Shown here piece after piece: positions 10,309 through 22,159 of a stretch of 64,000 nt of DNA. This stretch comes from Apodospora peruviana. Taxonomy: Eukaryota > Ascomycota > Sordariomycetes > Sordariales > Lasiosphaeriaceae. The stretch's first letter is position 1, and each line of letters opens with the position of its first letter. A program made the translations under genes and the position numbers. The notes beneath the pieces were generated by a model. It saw only the letters and a list, made by a program, of their open reading frames with translations. It did not search any database and was not told the origin of the DNA. The stretch is taken from the NCBI GenBank assembly GCA_033439685.1, contig JAUEDM010000006.1, forward strand, positions 1,860,001-1,924,000, read 5' to 3'.

Positions 10309-11227
10309 CGTGTCCGATTGGCTCCACCGATGATGTGCGGTGGTTGAGGGTGCCGTTATGCTGGATGTTCTAGACCTTCGTGGTGTTTTGAGATCACGTT
10401 GCTACAAGATGCCAGAAAGTGTTTGCCGCTGCCGATCTGGCTTCACACAGAGCTCGAGTTAGATAAGAGATAAGATCAAAAGGCTGCATGCACTTCGACG
10501 TAACGGTAGTTGACCCCACCAACGCTACGACCTCAGCGGCTCATAGACCGGACTCTCAGCATCCAATGACGATACGCCAAGCCCTACCCCACCACGCAGA
10601 GTTCATGCAGCAGGGCGAAAATTTATCGCGCCATGCACTGGACCGAGGGGATTATCGAGGCCATTCGGTCTGGTGAGGCAACAAGTGTGAATAAAGAATT
10701 TTTCCCTTCTGAAGCTACCGGTATATCTCTCCCACCCTTCTCCCTGCCGCCCCGCGGTGAGAGCCCGCCACTACCACCATACAACCCACTCTTGCTCGGC
10801 CATTGCTGCTCTTGACTAGCAAAATCTCGAGTCAAATCTAAAGATGGTTCCGTGGTGATCCTCCCGTCGTCATCCCTCCCCGCCGTCCTTGTTCTCTCTT
10901 TCTCCTGTCCTCCATTGCCGTGCCGATTCCGTGATTGTGCTCTGCCGGCTTGGCCTTTCAATGTCATACGCCTATTCTCGGCATTCTTTGTTGACCACCC
11001 GACCCGCCGGCACTACCTATTTCGGGATACACGAGAAGAGATCGGAACCCTACACTGCCGGCTAATCACGACACCAAAGGACCGCCAGTCCGTTCATTGT
11101 CCCGCCCACCGACCCGTTGCTCGCCGGGTGAAGCACTAGGGCAGAGCCTCAGGGTCTGCTCCTCAGCCAGCACTCGCCTATTTGCTTTTGCTTCTTGCAC
11201 CGGCGCACGTCAGACTTAGTCGTCAGA
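10309..11227. other. Divergent promoter region, RPC9 / PRPP synthetase
   Basis: About 0.9 kb between two start codons. The right half carries CT-rich tracts (for example 10725-10760 and 10860-10920) of the kind found in fungal promoters and leaders. No coding frame supported. Confidence 0.6.
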
Positions 11228-12846
11228 ATGGTTCGGAACATTGTTGTTCTTGGAGGAAACTCCCACCCCAAGCTAGTGGAAAGTGTGTGCAGCAGCCTTG
11301 GTCTCCCCCCTTGCAATCGCCTCCTGGGCAAGTTCTCTTCGGGAGAGAGTCGTTGCGAAATCCAAGACTCGGTGCGGGGGAAAGATGTTTACATCATTCA
11401 GACCGGCTTCGGCGGCAATGGCGCCAAGCTCAACGATCATTTCATGGATCTTTGCATCATGATATCGGCCTGTAAGACAGGTTCAGCTCGGAGAGTTACC
11501 GCCGTCCTCCCACTGTTCCCCTACTCGAGGCAACCCGATCTGCCATACACCAAGGCCGGAGCCCCTCTATTCAAGGCTCCCTCTGAGAACAGCCGCAAGG
11601 ACTACACCTTCGATAGCGTTCCGGCCACACCTGCACCGGGCATCCCTAGGAGTAACGGCCTCATAAACGGCGGCGATATCACGAATAAGTTGCTCAAGAC
11701 CTCCCTGACTAACGGCAGCGGGCCTTGCTCTCCTGCGCCCGATGGCAAGCCGAACGGCGAGGGATACTTCAACGGCAATGGAACGAATGGTGTCAACGGC
11801 GCCCACGCAGACTCCGGGGCCACCAAGCAAGCAAGCTTCACTACTCATGACTATGAGAATCTATCCATTGTCAACGCATTCCAGGCAAGACCCGGATACA
11901 AGCAATGGGTTGCCCAGGCCGGGACCTTGGTAGCGAATCTCTTGACCTGCGCAGGCGCCGATCATGGTATGTTGCTCTCTTGCCAATTGAAGTCTTGCAA
12001 TAGCCGCCGCGGTCCGTCTTTGACAATTGTGTGCTGACAATTTGCTCTACAGTAATTACAATGGACTTGCACGACCCTCAAGGTATGTGGGCTCTGGCAG
12101 CAGTCTTCTTTTATAACACTTGCTTGTCGATGAAGTTGTTACACATTTCGCTATCTCGGCAGTTTAAATGCCACACCCCTGAACTTGGCTCGGTGCCGAT
12201 GTTAACCGTCTGAGCCCTCTAGTCCAAGGATTTTTCGATGTCCCCGTCGACAACCTGTACGGCAGACCGCTCCTCAAGCAATACATCATGCAGAACATCC
12301 CCAATTACAAGGATGCCGTGATGGTCAGTCCAGATGCGGGTGGAGCGAAACGAGCGACGGCCATTGCCGACAGTATGGGCATTGATTTCGCTCTTATTCA
12401 CAAGGTAATAACTCTCACATCTCCTTCCCCCCCTCGTGGGCAGTACTTAACCCCACCTCTAGGAACGCCGTCCGACTCGTATCACAGACCGGCAAAACGC
12501 CAGCATGATGCTTGTAGGAAACGTTACGGACCGCGTCTGCATCCTGCTTGACGATATTGCAGATACTGGCAACACGATCACGCGGGCTGCCAAGCTCCTT
12601 AAGAAAGAGGGCGCCACCAAGATCTACGCCCTGTTGACGCACGGTGTGTTCAGCGGCGACGCTATCAGCCGCATCAAGGCTTCTGCCCTGGATAAGGTGG
12701 TTGTGACAAACTCGGTACCCCAGGCTGATCACAAGGCCCTTCTGGGATCAAAACTGGAGGTTCTGGACATCGCGCCGATGTTTGCGGAGGCCATCCGACG
12801 CGTCCACCACGGTGAATCCATCAGCGTGCTCTTCAATTTCGACTAA
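11228..12846 (+). CDS. Ribose-phosphate pyrophosphokinase (PRPP synthetase) with a large internal insertion, Prs5-like
   Basis: Makes PRPP from ribose 5-phosphate and ATP for purine, pyrimidine, His and Trp synthesis. Four exons: 11228-11966, 12053-12082 (30 nt), 12223-12404 and 12463-12846; all junctions keep phase and give 444 residues. The start MVRNIVVLGGNSHPKL is chosen because homology begins there; an upstream in-frame codon only adds an unconserved tail. Conserved blocks: GKFSSGES (about 35-42), AVLPLFPYSRQ (about 92-102), ITMDLHDPQ, FFDVPVDNLYGRP, VSPDAGGAKRA, and the PRPP loop LLDDIADTGNT. Between PYSRQ and TLVANLLTCAG lie about 125 residues, rich in Gly/Asn/Pro, where short-form enzymes have about 25. 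This insertion resembles the non-homologous regions of yeast Prs1/Prs5, and its position fits Prs5 best. Confidence 0.9.
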
Positions 12847-15707
12847 CAGTGCATATCTCCGGGCATAAGTATCCATCATTCATTCGTATGGCGTTCTCTC
12901 GGGTTTCCTACGGGTTGACTCATCATCGTTTTTTCTCTTGGACAAAATAAAAAAGAACATTGCATTGGCGGCCAACACTTGCTCTTAACCGGCCTCAACC
13001 ATCTGCCCACAATCTTTGCGGGCGTTTCGAGATGAGGTGTCATTTTTCCTTCTCTTGTTGTGCAGAAAGCAGACTCCGGGGGTAGAACATCTTTGGAGAT
13101 CTGGAGACATTGGGCGGCAGCTACCTTCCTTAAACGTTTCGCGGATTTCAGCCTCGCGCGTTGCTATTTCAACATTGGAGAGTGTGAGGAGTAATCGAAT
13201 CCAGATGATGGAATCTCGATCATTTCATAAAGTGCGCTCACCTTGTATTGCTGCTACTTTATCGAGGAGCGAGAGTGGACGGAATAACGACAGCAGCGAC
13301 TTAGTAGGCTTGACCGTTCTAGAATTGCTATACACGACCTATAAAGAGAGTACATCGTAGAGGAGGAGAAGGCTTGCATAGTAGACGAGGATGCGCTTCC
13401 GTCTCCTTCCGTTGCACGTGCACACGTGTGTGGAGTGCTAAAGTAATTAACTGGTTAAATAGGATTGAGAAAAAGAAATAGAGCTGAAAATTATGATGTA
13501 CGCCTCGTGTCTCTTCAGAAGCCCCTTTCCTGTGCCATGGAAGAGACATGGTTGTACCATGGAAGAAATGAACTTTTGTGTGCTACTCTTCCTTCCATTG
13601 CCACTGTTGCTGTTGTGTGCTATTCTGCTCAACAGAACACAGAGGTGCGTGATTTTGAGGCTGTTGTTGTGAAGCAGTAGAACAATGATGCAAGTTATTA
13701 CACCAACGATCAGGAAGAGGAGAATTTGCTGGCTTTTTTGTGCCAAGCACCGGTTCTGTTGGACAGTTTCGCTGTACTTGGTTGTAAATATTGAAAGGAT
13801 TCTTCAGAGGCCATCGGTTTGTTGATAATTGGGTAAGGGATATGAATGGGCGGTTATTTATACTGTTTGACGTCACTCTGGTTTTTATTTTACTTTTTTA
13901 TCTTAATAGTTTTGGCAAGCTATTAGTTCTATTCCCGAACAACAAGTTTGATCTTTTCATTCTGGATTGGTAGAAATGACTGTTGTGCACAATCCAGTTA
14001 CAGTAGTGGGTGGCATGTCCAGCTGGTCGGTTTGTTGGCCAAGACTTACTACTCTTGTCAATCCGATCTTTTTCAGGGGCAGTGTTGAAACTTCGAGGTA
14101 GGACAAAGATCATGGCTTGTAAGATCACGTCTCACGGAATATTTGACAAATGGTTCATGTCGTGCATGGCGTGGTGTGTTGCATGTGCCAGTGAGAGTCT
14201 TGTGTAACTGGCGCACCTGCTTGCGCTTACCTACCTACCTATCTCGTGTTTGTGAGGAAAAGTACACCGTGATATATTGAATGTGATGATCATTTCATTG
14301 GAGTGAGTACTGAAAGAGGTATTCAATAGGTACCTAGGTAGGTACCTGGTATCTAATCGGGTTGATGAGAAAATAAAGTGGATACAGCTGTAAGAACCTT
14401 GGTGGGCAGCTTGGATGCCGGTAAGGCCGCCTGTTCAATTTTCTCAAGCGTTACAACTCTGCCGTAACCGGAGAGTTCCCGGGATTGACTTACGGGTGTG
14501 TATCCGAGTACCGATTTGGAAGATGTGAGTTAACTCGGGGTTGAAGCTAGATCGGGCAAGCTGATGAGGGACAAAGCTATTCAACATGTCTCCGGGGGTT
14601 CTCTCTGCTAAATCGTGAGCCAGGGTTCAAATATGTGGAAAATAAACCCGTATCAAACTGTTGTTTTGCGGTTGTGAGAGGTTTCGGAATGTGGTTGACC
14701 TAAGTATCCGTATCCCTGCAATTCGCATCCATTATCCGTATCTCGGCATCGATAGCCGAAAACATGACGATGATTTGCTTGGGAAGGTCCGTCCTGTGAC
14801 CGGCCGGGACCCGGTGCCTTCGTCATTACCATTAACGAACCCCGCCCGCCTCTGTCCGCTGTCCGTTCTTGCCGTGAAACACACTGCTACCTGCACCTAC
14901 TGCTAGAAACTACCTTATTAGCTAAGGTACCTTAACGGACAGTCCGGACGATTGTTGCACCTTCCCAAGTTTCCTCCAGCACCGATATCTTGTGCTCGAT
15001 CATTTGTACCCCATCGTACATAAAGGTGATAAGGTACCCTCCGACAGCCAACGTGGAAATACCTCGAAACGGCAGTGGCGCCATACTTTTCCACTGCACA
15101 GCTTGTGCGCCCGGGTCGCGTGGCTGCCGATCACAAGCCATCTCGAAGTTTCTTTGTCAACCACCACAGGTCTGCCTGGTCTGCTAAGGTAGCAGACCCC
15201 ATGTGGGTTTTGGGAAGGGGTCAACGCCGGCGGTGATGTTTGACAGGTCATTATGCAACGACTTCCTCCAATCCCAATCACGAACGCGTTGAAGCACCCA
15301 CTCCCACTTTGACGCAGGTCTCGCTTCCGTTGCCCATCGTACCGGTTTTCGGACTGGCTTATGGTGGATTAATTGTTTAATCTGACAATACACTACATAC
15401 GTGCCTTACAACCCATCCATAATTAGCGCCCAGCTGCGCCATTTGCAGGATCTTCCCAGTTGGGTGCGTGTGTGCGGCCTGGTCCGTCGCAGGAGGGCAT
15501 CCTTTCGACTCCCGTGCCATCATATAACATCGCCGGCCGACCACCCCCACCCCAAGCTATAATTATGTCCATGACCCTGCTCACTGGCACTCTTCTGGAG
15601 CTCATTGTCTTTGTGACCACCCTGACGAGCTTCTCCGAGGTGACAGGTCAACTTGAAGCTGCAGGTCTCCTCATCCCGCTCTTCCTCTTGCACCGGCTCT
15701 TCACGAT
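12847..15707. other. Intergenic region between PRPP synthetase and the transporter
   Basis: No frame resembles a known family. The first part is moderately AT-rich. Palindromic GGTACC/CCTAGG elements occur at 14328-14350 (AGGTACCTAGGTAGGTACCT) and 14923-14934 (TAAGGTACCTTA). The last 150 bp are the leader of the transporter gene and contain an overlapping upstream reading frame. Confidence 0.6.
12946..12951 (+). terminator. Candidate polyadenylation signal of the PRPP synthetase gene
   Basis: AATAAA in ACAAAATAAAAAAG, 100 nt past the stop codon. Confidence 0.35.
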
Positions 15708-15741
15708 ATGGCCCGGACGCAGTCTGGCACTGCCGGTGTGA
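15565..15741 (+). other. Upstream ORF overlapping the transporter start
   Basis: An ATG-initiated frame of 58 codons (MSMTLLTGTLLELIVFV...) ends 34 nt inside the transporter CDS, in another frame. If it is in the leader, it could lower initiation at 15708. It could also be chance, or part of an alternative first exon. Confidence 0.3.
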
Positions 15742-17441
15742 CGTCGGCGCCGGTTCAGTCACCTCCGCGTCCGCATCCAACGCATTCTCCCATATCCGGC
15801 TATGAGTCCCCCGATGAACGTAGTGTTGCGTCACCCGGCCCGCGGCCACCCCTCGGGCCTCGGCCCGGACCTTCCACCACCCCACTGGTGACCCGAGACC
15901 CGGAGGCTGCCGCCGGCGTCCACAAGTCGCCCTCGGAACCATCTAGCCTCGATGGCATCGTGGCTAGGACAAAAAATATGTCAAGTCTGAAAGTCGGCCT
16001 CCGTGATCGTATCGGTTGCTATCAATGGACTTGGTTTACAATGAACATGGTAAGATCATGCGATCCATGCTTCGCCCAAGTTCGATTCGTGACTAACACG
16101 CAAGAAAGGCAACTGGAGGTGTTGCAAATCTGCTCTTTTCAAGTATGCCAATACTCCCTAACTCGGCTTACCCCTTTCAACAACATCTTCTAACCACCGC
16201 TCTCTCTAGTACCTTACCGGTCCGGATGGCTGAACGGCGTTGGGCTCGCCTTTTTCTTCTTGAACATATTTCTCTTCTTCATGAACTGCGTCCTGATTAC
16301 GCTCCGATTCCGCTGGCGTCCAGGTAGCCTGCTGCACTCCTTTACCGATCAGTTCGAATCACTCTTCATCCCCGCGTTCGTCGTCTCGGTTGCCACTATC
16401 CTCATCACGACTTGCCAGTATGGCGTGCCTCGTGCCGGCCCTTGGCTGATCCAGATGATGGAGGCCATGTTCTGGATCTACGTCAGTGCCAGCACGTTTG
16501 CAAGTACCGGCATGTACTTGACTCTCTGGTCAACGCAGTAAGCATACTCACTCGAACCCTTTCACAAAAGTTAACTGACTGACGTTGAATGGGATAGGGT
16601 CTTCCCCATTCACACAATGACACCTATCTGGGTGTTTCCCGCTTACCCCCTTCTTTTAACGGCCCCATTCGGTGCAAATCTCATATCGGCTGCGAGCACG
16701 TCCGGTCAACTCAAATCGATCAATACGATAGCAATCGCAATGGCTTCTGTGACGGTACAAGGAACCGGCTTTCTGATTGCCTTCATGATCATGGCCGCCT
16801 TTCTTTATCGGCTCATGACCCAAAAGCTGCCGCGTGACGCCCAACGACCTGGTGTATTTATTTCCGTAGGTCCTAGTGGATTCACCTCTGCTGGGCTAGG
16901 TATGTCTCCAAAGCCCACATATGCATCATGCCGTTTCTGCAAAGGACCAGAAGCTTACGTGTGCACATCTACGTATTAGTCCAACTAGGTTATCATACCT
17001 CGGAGATATTTCCCACGGACTTCATGGGAACCCAGCATGCCGTCTTCATACTCCGGCTCATGGCGTACATGGCCGGGCTTTGGCTCTGGGGTCTGAGCAT
17101 CTGGTTCTTCCTCGTGTCTGTCGGCTCACTTTGGAAGTATTTGCGGCCTGATAACAATGCCAAAATACCTTTTCAAATGACTTGGTTCTCCTTTGTCTTT
17201 CCCAACACAGCTCTGGTACGTCGTTCTCCATCTCTGATGCAATAGAAATGGTTCGTGTTAAACTTTGATGTTTTAGGTGACTGCTACCGAGCAACTTGGC
17301 AGGGCTTTTGACAGCAACGGGCTTCAGATATTCGGCTGTGTATTAGCCGTTTGCATCATCTTGGTTTGGATTCTTGTCTTCACCCTGATGATTCGGTGTC
17401 TTTGGCTGAGGCAGCTGTTGTGGCCTAAGGAAGAGGACTAG
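15708..17441 (+). CDS. SLAC1/TehA (TDT) family anion transporter, malic-acid/C4-dicarboxylate or sulfite permease type
   Basis: Six exons: 15708-16049, 16109-16142 (34 nt), 16210-16537, 16598-16899, 16980-17215 and 17277-17441, all in phase; 468 residues. Residues 1-100 are Pro/Ser-rich and probably cytosolic. From DRIGCYQWTWFTMNM on, the protein is a chain of about ten hydrophobic helices. Diagnostic blocks: ATGGVANLLFS (the family's first-helix signature), VGLAFFFLNIFLFFMNC, PIWVFPAYPLLL, GPSGFTSAGLVQLG, WFSFVFPNTALV and TEQLGRAFDS. These are typical of the fungal voltage-dependent anion channel/malic acid transport family (Mae1, Ssu1). The substrate cannot be told from sequence: Mae1 takes malate, Ssu1 exports sulfite. 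The context gives no metabolic neighbour. Confidence 0.88.
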
Positions 17442-17959
17442 AACTCCCTCCTGCGGCAACATGCCGGCGCCTCTGGCGAGACTATCGAAAGCATATTCTT
17501 GGAAATGAAGTGCTGATGTCATCTGGTGGGTTTCAGAGCGAAAGGGAAAGGAAATGAGGCCCAGCATACGAGATTCTGTAAGTTGGCACTCTGGGGGGAG
17601 GATAGCATTTTATGGGCTTTCATTTATGTTCGTTTTCTTGGGCCAGCAGGTTTATTGGGTCACTTCTTTGCGATTTGTCATTCACGGAAGCGAGCATACT
17701 ACATCGGACGGCGTTGTTGGCATTATGAATATACCCCGGAGGCATGGTCGGCGGCGTTTAGACATGTTGGGAAAGGCATTTGATTTCTTCCAACTTGTAC
17801 AAGTCAGATCTTCAATGTAAACAAAATAGAAGGTCATTGGTAGTTTAGGTACATCTGAATAAACGGTTAAACAAACCCTTTACAATCGAGTCTTCCAAAT
17901 CGTAAACATATACCATGATTTTATTTTCATAAAATATGCGAAAATAAAATATGCCTAAA
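17442..17959. other. Convergent intergenic region, transporter / GPI15
   Basis: About 520 bp between two stop codons, presumably 3' UTRs. AT-rich at 17810-17950, with AATAAAC/AAAATAAAAT strings usable as poly(A) signals on both strands. No coding frame supported. Confidence 0.6.
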
Positions 17960-18847
17960 TCAACCCAACCCCTTTTCACCACCATCCACTTTCCTTTGCC
18001 GCTGCTGCTGCCACTTTCCACCACCACCATCTTTCCAAACATTACCACCTTGAAAATGATATCCACCATTCGCCTCACTCCGCTGCTCATACAAACAACC
18101 CCTGATCCCGCGCCATACGGCCTCGACAATTCTCCGCTTAGGCAACAAGCGCGGAAACACCACGACGACGTCCTCCTCGCCCTCCACCACAACGACCAAA
18201 TAGTACCGGACCTCGAAGCCGCGAAACGCTTCGTTGATGAACACGTCCTGGATCTGCGCGGTGGGTATGAAGCGCGTTTTTTGTATTGCTCCACTACTAA
18301 ATAAGTTGGAAACGATTTTTGCGATCCAGCTTATATTTTTGCCAGAGTGACGGCGGTTGGTAGTAGCAGGAAGAGAGAACGATGACGACGACGAGGACGT
18401 CTGGATCCCCAGCCCGCGGAGGACGAGCACGCTCTCGGTTGTGTGGATGCGTGTAACGAGGGAGATGTATAGAAGTAAATAAGAGAGGCCGCAGAAGGCG
18501 TATGGCGGCAGGTGGGAGGATGCTTTCGCGATCCAGATGCCTAGAGGGGAGGCGAGGAGGGCGCTGAGGAGGGCTTGGAGTGTGCTGGCTAGATCTGACG
18601 GTGATAATGATAACGAGAGGGAAAGGTCCGGGAGGGTTGTTGGACTTGTCGCCGTCGTGAAAGTGGCGGCGACATATTGTGTGTAGATTGCTAGGAGGAC
18701 CAGGCCGACTGTCGCTATGCGGAGGAGCAAGATGCCGAAGAGGGCGAGTCGAAGGGGGAGGGTGAGTGGTGGGCAGGTCGTCACGGTGAATTCTGCTGTC
18801 GTCGGGGACGGGCGGCGGATGTACAGGTGGGGTGAGGTGGTGAGCAT
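17960..18847 (-). CDS. gpi15: GPI-GlcNAc transferase subunit GPI15/PIG-H
   Basis: Part of the ER complex that adds GlcNAc to phosphatidylinositol, the first step of GPI anchor synthesis. One exon, 295 residues. Hydrophobic segments lie at about 30-56 and 110-131 on the N-terminal side. The PIG-H core begins at TTESVLVLRGLGIQTSS (about 137-153) and continues with TRFIPTAQIQDVFINEAFRG and FEVRYYLVVVVEGE to VVFPRLLPKRRIVEAVWRG (about 230-248). A Ser-rich, basic insertion of about 40 residues separates the two halves of the core, longer than in animal PIG-H. The Gly/Gln/Lys-rich tail (255-295) is not conserved in the family as I know it. Confidence 0.88.
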   Translation of the reverse strand: MLTTSPHLYIRRPSPTTAEFTVTTCPPLTLPLRLALFGILLLRIATVGLVLLAIYTQYVAATFTTATSPTTLPDLSLSLSLSPSDLASTLQALLSALLASPLGIWIAKASSHLPPYAFCGLSYLLLYISLVTRIHTTESVLVLRGLGIQTSSSSSSFSLPATTNRRHSGKNISWIAKIVSNLFSSGAIQKTRFIPTAQIQDVFINEAFRGFEVRYYLVVVVEGEEDVVVVFPRLLPKRRIVEAVWRGIRGCLYEQRSEANGGYHFQGGNVWKDGGGGKWQQQRQRKVDGGEKGLG

Positions 18848-19729
18848 CCTGGTGGTTGTGGGTGTTGTTTGTTTCCCGGTGGTAAGGGATGGATAGAAGC
18901 TTTGTATCGTGGCGGCGGCTCCAAGTCCCGCGAGTTCAAGTTTATCCCCTGACGGCCTTGTGTTTGCCGCGTCAAAATCCTTCCGTTATAATCCGTGACT
19001 TGAAATCCCCCCCAGGTGCAACTCGTTATATCGCTTCTCTCCTGTCCATCGAGCGGAGGCGATTCGGTGGAACCAGCTGGAGGCCTTGGTCGCGTGTGGC
19101 GTCGAGGAGCTCGAGCGAGCAGTTGAAGATGCTAGGTTGTCGATGTTACCCCGAATCGTTAATTTGGAGAACGCACAGACCATTGCTTCAAGTCTAAGAA
19201 CCCCAACACGCTCTCCAATAAACGAGACCAGAGCCGCAGTTTGGTTCTCTTTTTCAGTGAGTAAATGAACTGAAATCTTGTAGTATGATAAGGTATTCAT
19301 GAGCTTCTAGAAAGGTTTCCTTTCAAGCTGGAATATTTCTGTCTTCACGTCTACAATGGGATAGAGGAACCTGACTTCAGGGGAAGTCTTATCGTACTCT
19401 ATAGATCCTATTAACGGTCAGAGGTCAACTGATAACTGATATGGTAGACATCGATAGTTGAATGAGCCCACTCGCTACAGAATCCGATACTCGAGACTCC
19501 CCTCGTCAGTACCTAATAATCAAGAGTTGAACCCGCAGTCCACGCAGCTATCAAGCCAAGGTTCTATTCCGAAGCAAGTAGCAAGACAATAAAAAGCTTT
19601 TCCATTCAAGATATGTCTCTCTGTGTATTCCCAAAGTGCGTGCGCGTGTTGGCGTGCCATCTAAATGTACTTTCAGGCTTGTCCATCTCGCTCACAAGCT
19701 CGCGGCCGGTCGCCCCAAGGTTCATTCCA
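18848..19729. other. Intergenic region between p23 and GPI15
   Basis: About 0.9 kb containing the GPI15 promoter and the p23 3' UTR. No frame with recognisable homology. Confidence 0.6.
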
Positions 19730-20738
19730 TTACACCTCAGTCTTCGTCTCGGCCTTCTTCTCTCCCTCTCCCTCTTCCTCTTCCTCACCTTCGAGTGCGG
19801 GCATCTCGTCGTCAGAGTCGTCCGAACCTTCTTCGCCCGTCGGCATACCAGCGCCGCCACCGAGCTTTGAGAAGTCAATACCGCCGAAGTCACCGCCGGC
19901 GCCTATACGCATCCAAGTTAGTAAACCTAATGATACTCGGGATAACCTAGCCATCGAGATCTTGTCTCTGGAGTCGGTCCCTCTACTTCGAGATTAACCC
20001 GGCTTGTACGTACCCATACCCGGCATGCCTCCTGTGGGTACGAAATTATGTTTAGCTGGGATATTCGAGGACGAGACCATTGAGACAGTTCTCTAAAGCC
20101 ATGCGCGGGGCCGAAGTTTCACTCACCCATACCTCCGAAGTTGGAAAAGTCCTCCTCGGACGCCTCGTTTTGCTCATCCTCATCGACCCACTTGTCGAAG
20201 TCGGTCTTGAGGAAGTGCATTTTCTTGGACTCCTTGAGCAGGCGAGGCCAGTAGGCGTCGTCGAGCTCCTTCTTGCGCAGCTTCATCTCGACATCGCGAT
20301 TCGTGTGGTTGACCTTACTCTCGGCCGGGTCGATCTCGGCGTAGAACTCGAGCTCGAGGTGGTACGTCTTCTTGAGGGTGTCGGAGTGGCCGGTGAAGGT
20401 GAGGCCTGTCGGCTTGATGTCCAGCTTCAGGTTGGATGCTGGCACGTCGGCCACGTTGATCGTCAGGTAGATGAAGTTCTTCTCGGCATCGACTTTGGAC
20501 GAACGTTGCGCCCAGAGGACTGTGATGACGAGGCACTTGGTTAGAAAATATGCGGTGAAAGAAGGCTGGCGTGGTCTAGAGGTTTGTGTCGGCGGGACCG
20601 GGCAGCTGGGGAAAACAGGACCATCTGCAGCCCCAGCCAGCCCATTTTCATTCCCCGACAGCCGGTGCCCGCGATCGAGAAGAATTGTGTTTTTCAAACA
20701 CGGAGAGGTGACCTACCCTCGGGTGTTACCTGCGCCAT
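19730..20738 (-). CDS. sba1: Hsp90 co-chaperone p23/Sba1 (Wos2)
   Basis: Binds ATP-bound Hsp90 and slows its ATPase, stabilising client complexes. Four exons on the minus strand: 20717-20738 (22 nt, MAQVTPE), 20127-20519, 20034-20051 (18-nt microexon) and 19730-19902; 201 residues. The CS domain starts VLWAQRSSKVDAEKNFIYLT and holds NLKLDIKPTGLTFTG, TYHLELEFYAEIDP and KKELDDAYWPRLLKE. After KMHFLKTDFDKWVDEDEQNE come Gly/Met-rich (GGMGGMPGMG) and acidic (DDSDDEMPALEGEEEEE) tails, as in fungal p23. The last intron has a perfect TACTAAC branch site. Exon 1 is read from the phase match (GAG G/TC CTC TGG) and the conserved N-terminus. The microexon adds six residues, GMPGMG-like, without changing frame. 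Confidence 0.92.
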
Positions 20739-22159
20739 TGCGACTGTTGCGAAAACTTGCGGAAGTTTGTGTTGTGGTGTGGGAGAGGGGAGGAGGGGTA
20801 GCTCCTGGAAGCGCTTAGAAAGCTGTCTATCTTGAAATGTTAGACGATGCGAGCAAACCCGACCAATAAAGCTGAGGCAGAAAACTATATACCTGTTACT
20901 GAATCTGCAGAGATAACAAGTAGAGGCGGATTGGTTGATGTTCGGAAGAAGTTCAACAGCGTTGGAGTTGTCGGTTCAAAGCAGTTGTGGTGAGGCTGCA
21001 GCAATGTTTGCACTGACTGCCTGGTGCTGGTCGTTGAGTGGTAGAAGTACGGGCCCCTGGCGCGGGTTCCCAGCCGTCCAGGGTGACGGTGGAATTCGTA
21101 AGAAGCCCAAAGATTCGACAAGCACACACGGACCATGCCATGGCAGTGTGGGCAACGGAAACGGCCCAGGCAACTCGAAAGCCTGTGATCCTTCTAGAAA
21201 ATACCTGGTACCGATCAACTCTCAAAAACTCTATCACTCTGCTATGTTGCTTTGGCTCTTCAGATTGTGCAAACCCCTTCTTGTGACTGGAACTGGCACC
21301 TAAGCTTAACCTTTCAGAGCTTCCTACGATGATATCACCTCACCGATCCCCTACTGGACGTCTTATAATCTCTTAGCTTGATACCTCCTTTTGCATTGTC
21401 ATCAGCCGCATCAAGCCCAGAGGCTCCCCGGATCTTCTCCCCTTGCAGGTAAATAAGGTAATGAATCAGACAGGCAGCACGCAAAGTCAGCGCTACGCAG
21501 TGGTAGTGATGCGAGCTGCCAGGTCCAGATTGGATTCTCCTGCTTTACATACTATATACATGCGAGGTATACTCGCAAAGATGTGGTGAAAGGGGGAAGT
21601 GTGAAGTGTGTGTATGTGTGTATTCTGCGAGGGGGCCAAGACTCGGCGATGGGTGTGTGCAACGGTATAAGGCAGATACAATTGCCCTGCGCACTGCATC
21701 CGTGGAAATGCTCTTCAGACAAAATGATCAATAGCATGGCACTTCAAAAGTCAAAAAGAGAAGAACTTCCACTGGAAAGTACAATGAACGATACGATACC
21801 AAGGTATTGGGCTCTTAAAATCACCGGCCAAGGGACCATTTGTCTCTGTATCATGCGCTGTCATTCAGCGCTGCGGTGCAGAAAAAAGCGGGGGAGGGAC
21901 CGGCTGACAGCTGTTTCAAGTTCCCGTTCCAAGTTTCTAGGCTACCTGCCAACCAGCCGTCAGGCGAGTGAGCGAGGCTGATGCAGTTACGCCCGCCCGC
22001 CCAACGCAACCGCGATCTTGACCTTGGAGATCCCAACCCGAGTATTCCGTACCTATACCCAAAACCCAGTTCTCCGGCGCGGTGGTGACTTATCGCCATC
22101 ACGACATACCCGGTGTCAACAAAACCAGACCGACAGAGCGCACCGCACACAAAAGCATC
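20739..22159. other. Divergent promoter region, p23 / VPS24
   Basis: About 1.4 kb between two start codons. No coding frame supported on either strand. Confidence 0.6.

Noticed and set aside
12847..15707. RIP-degraded transposon
   Set aside because: Composition is only mildly AT-rich and no transposase, reverse transcriptase or terminal repeat traces could be read.
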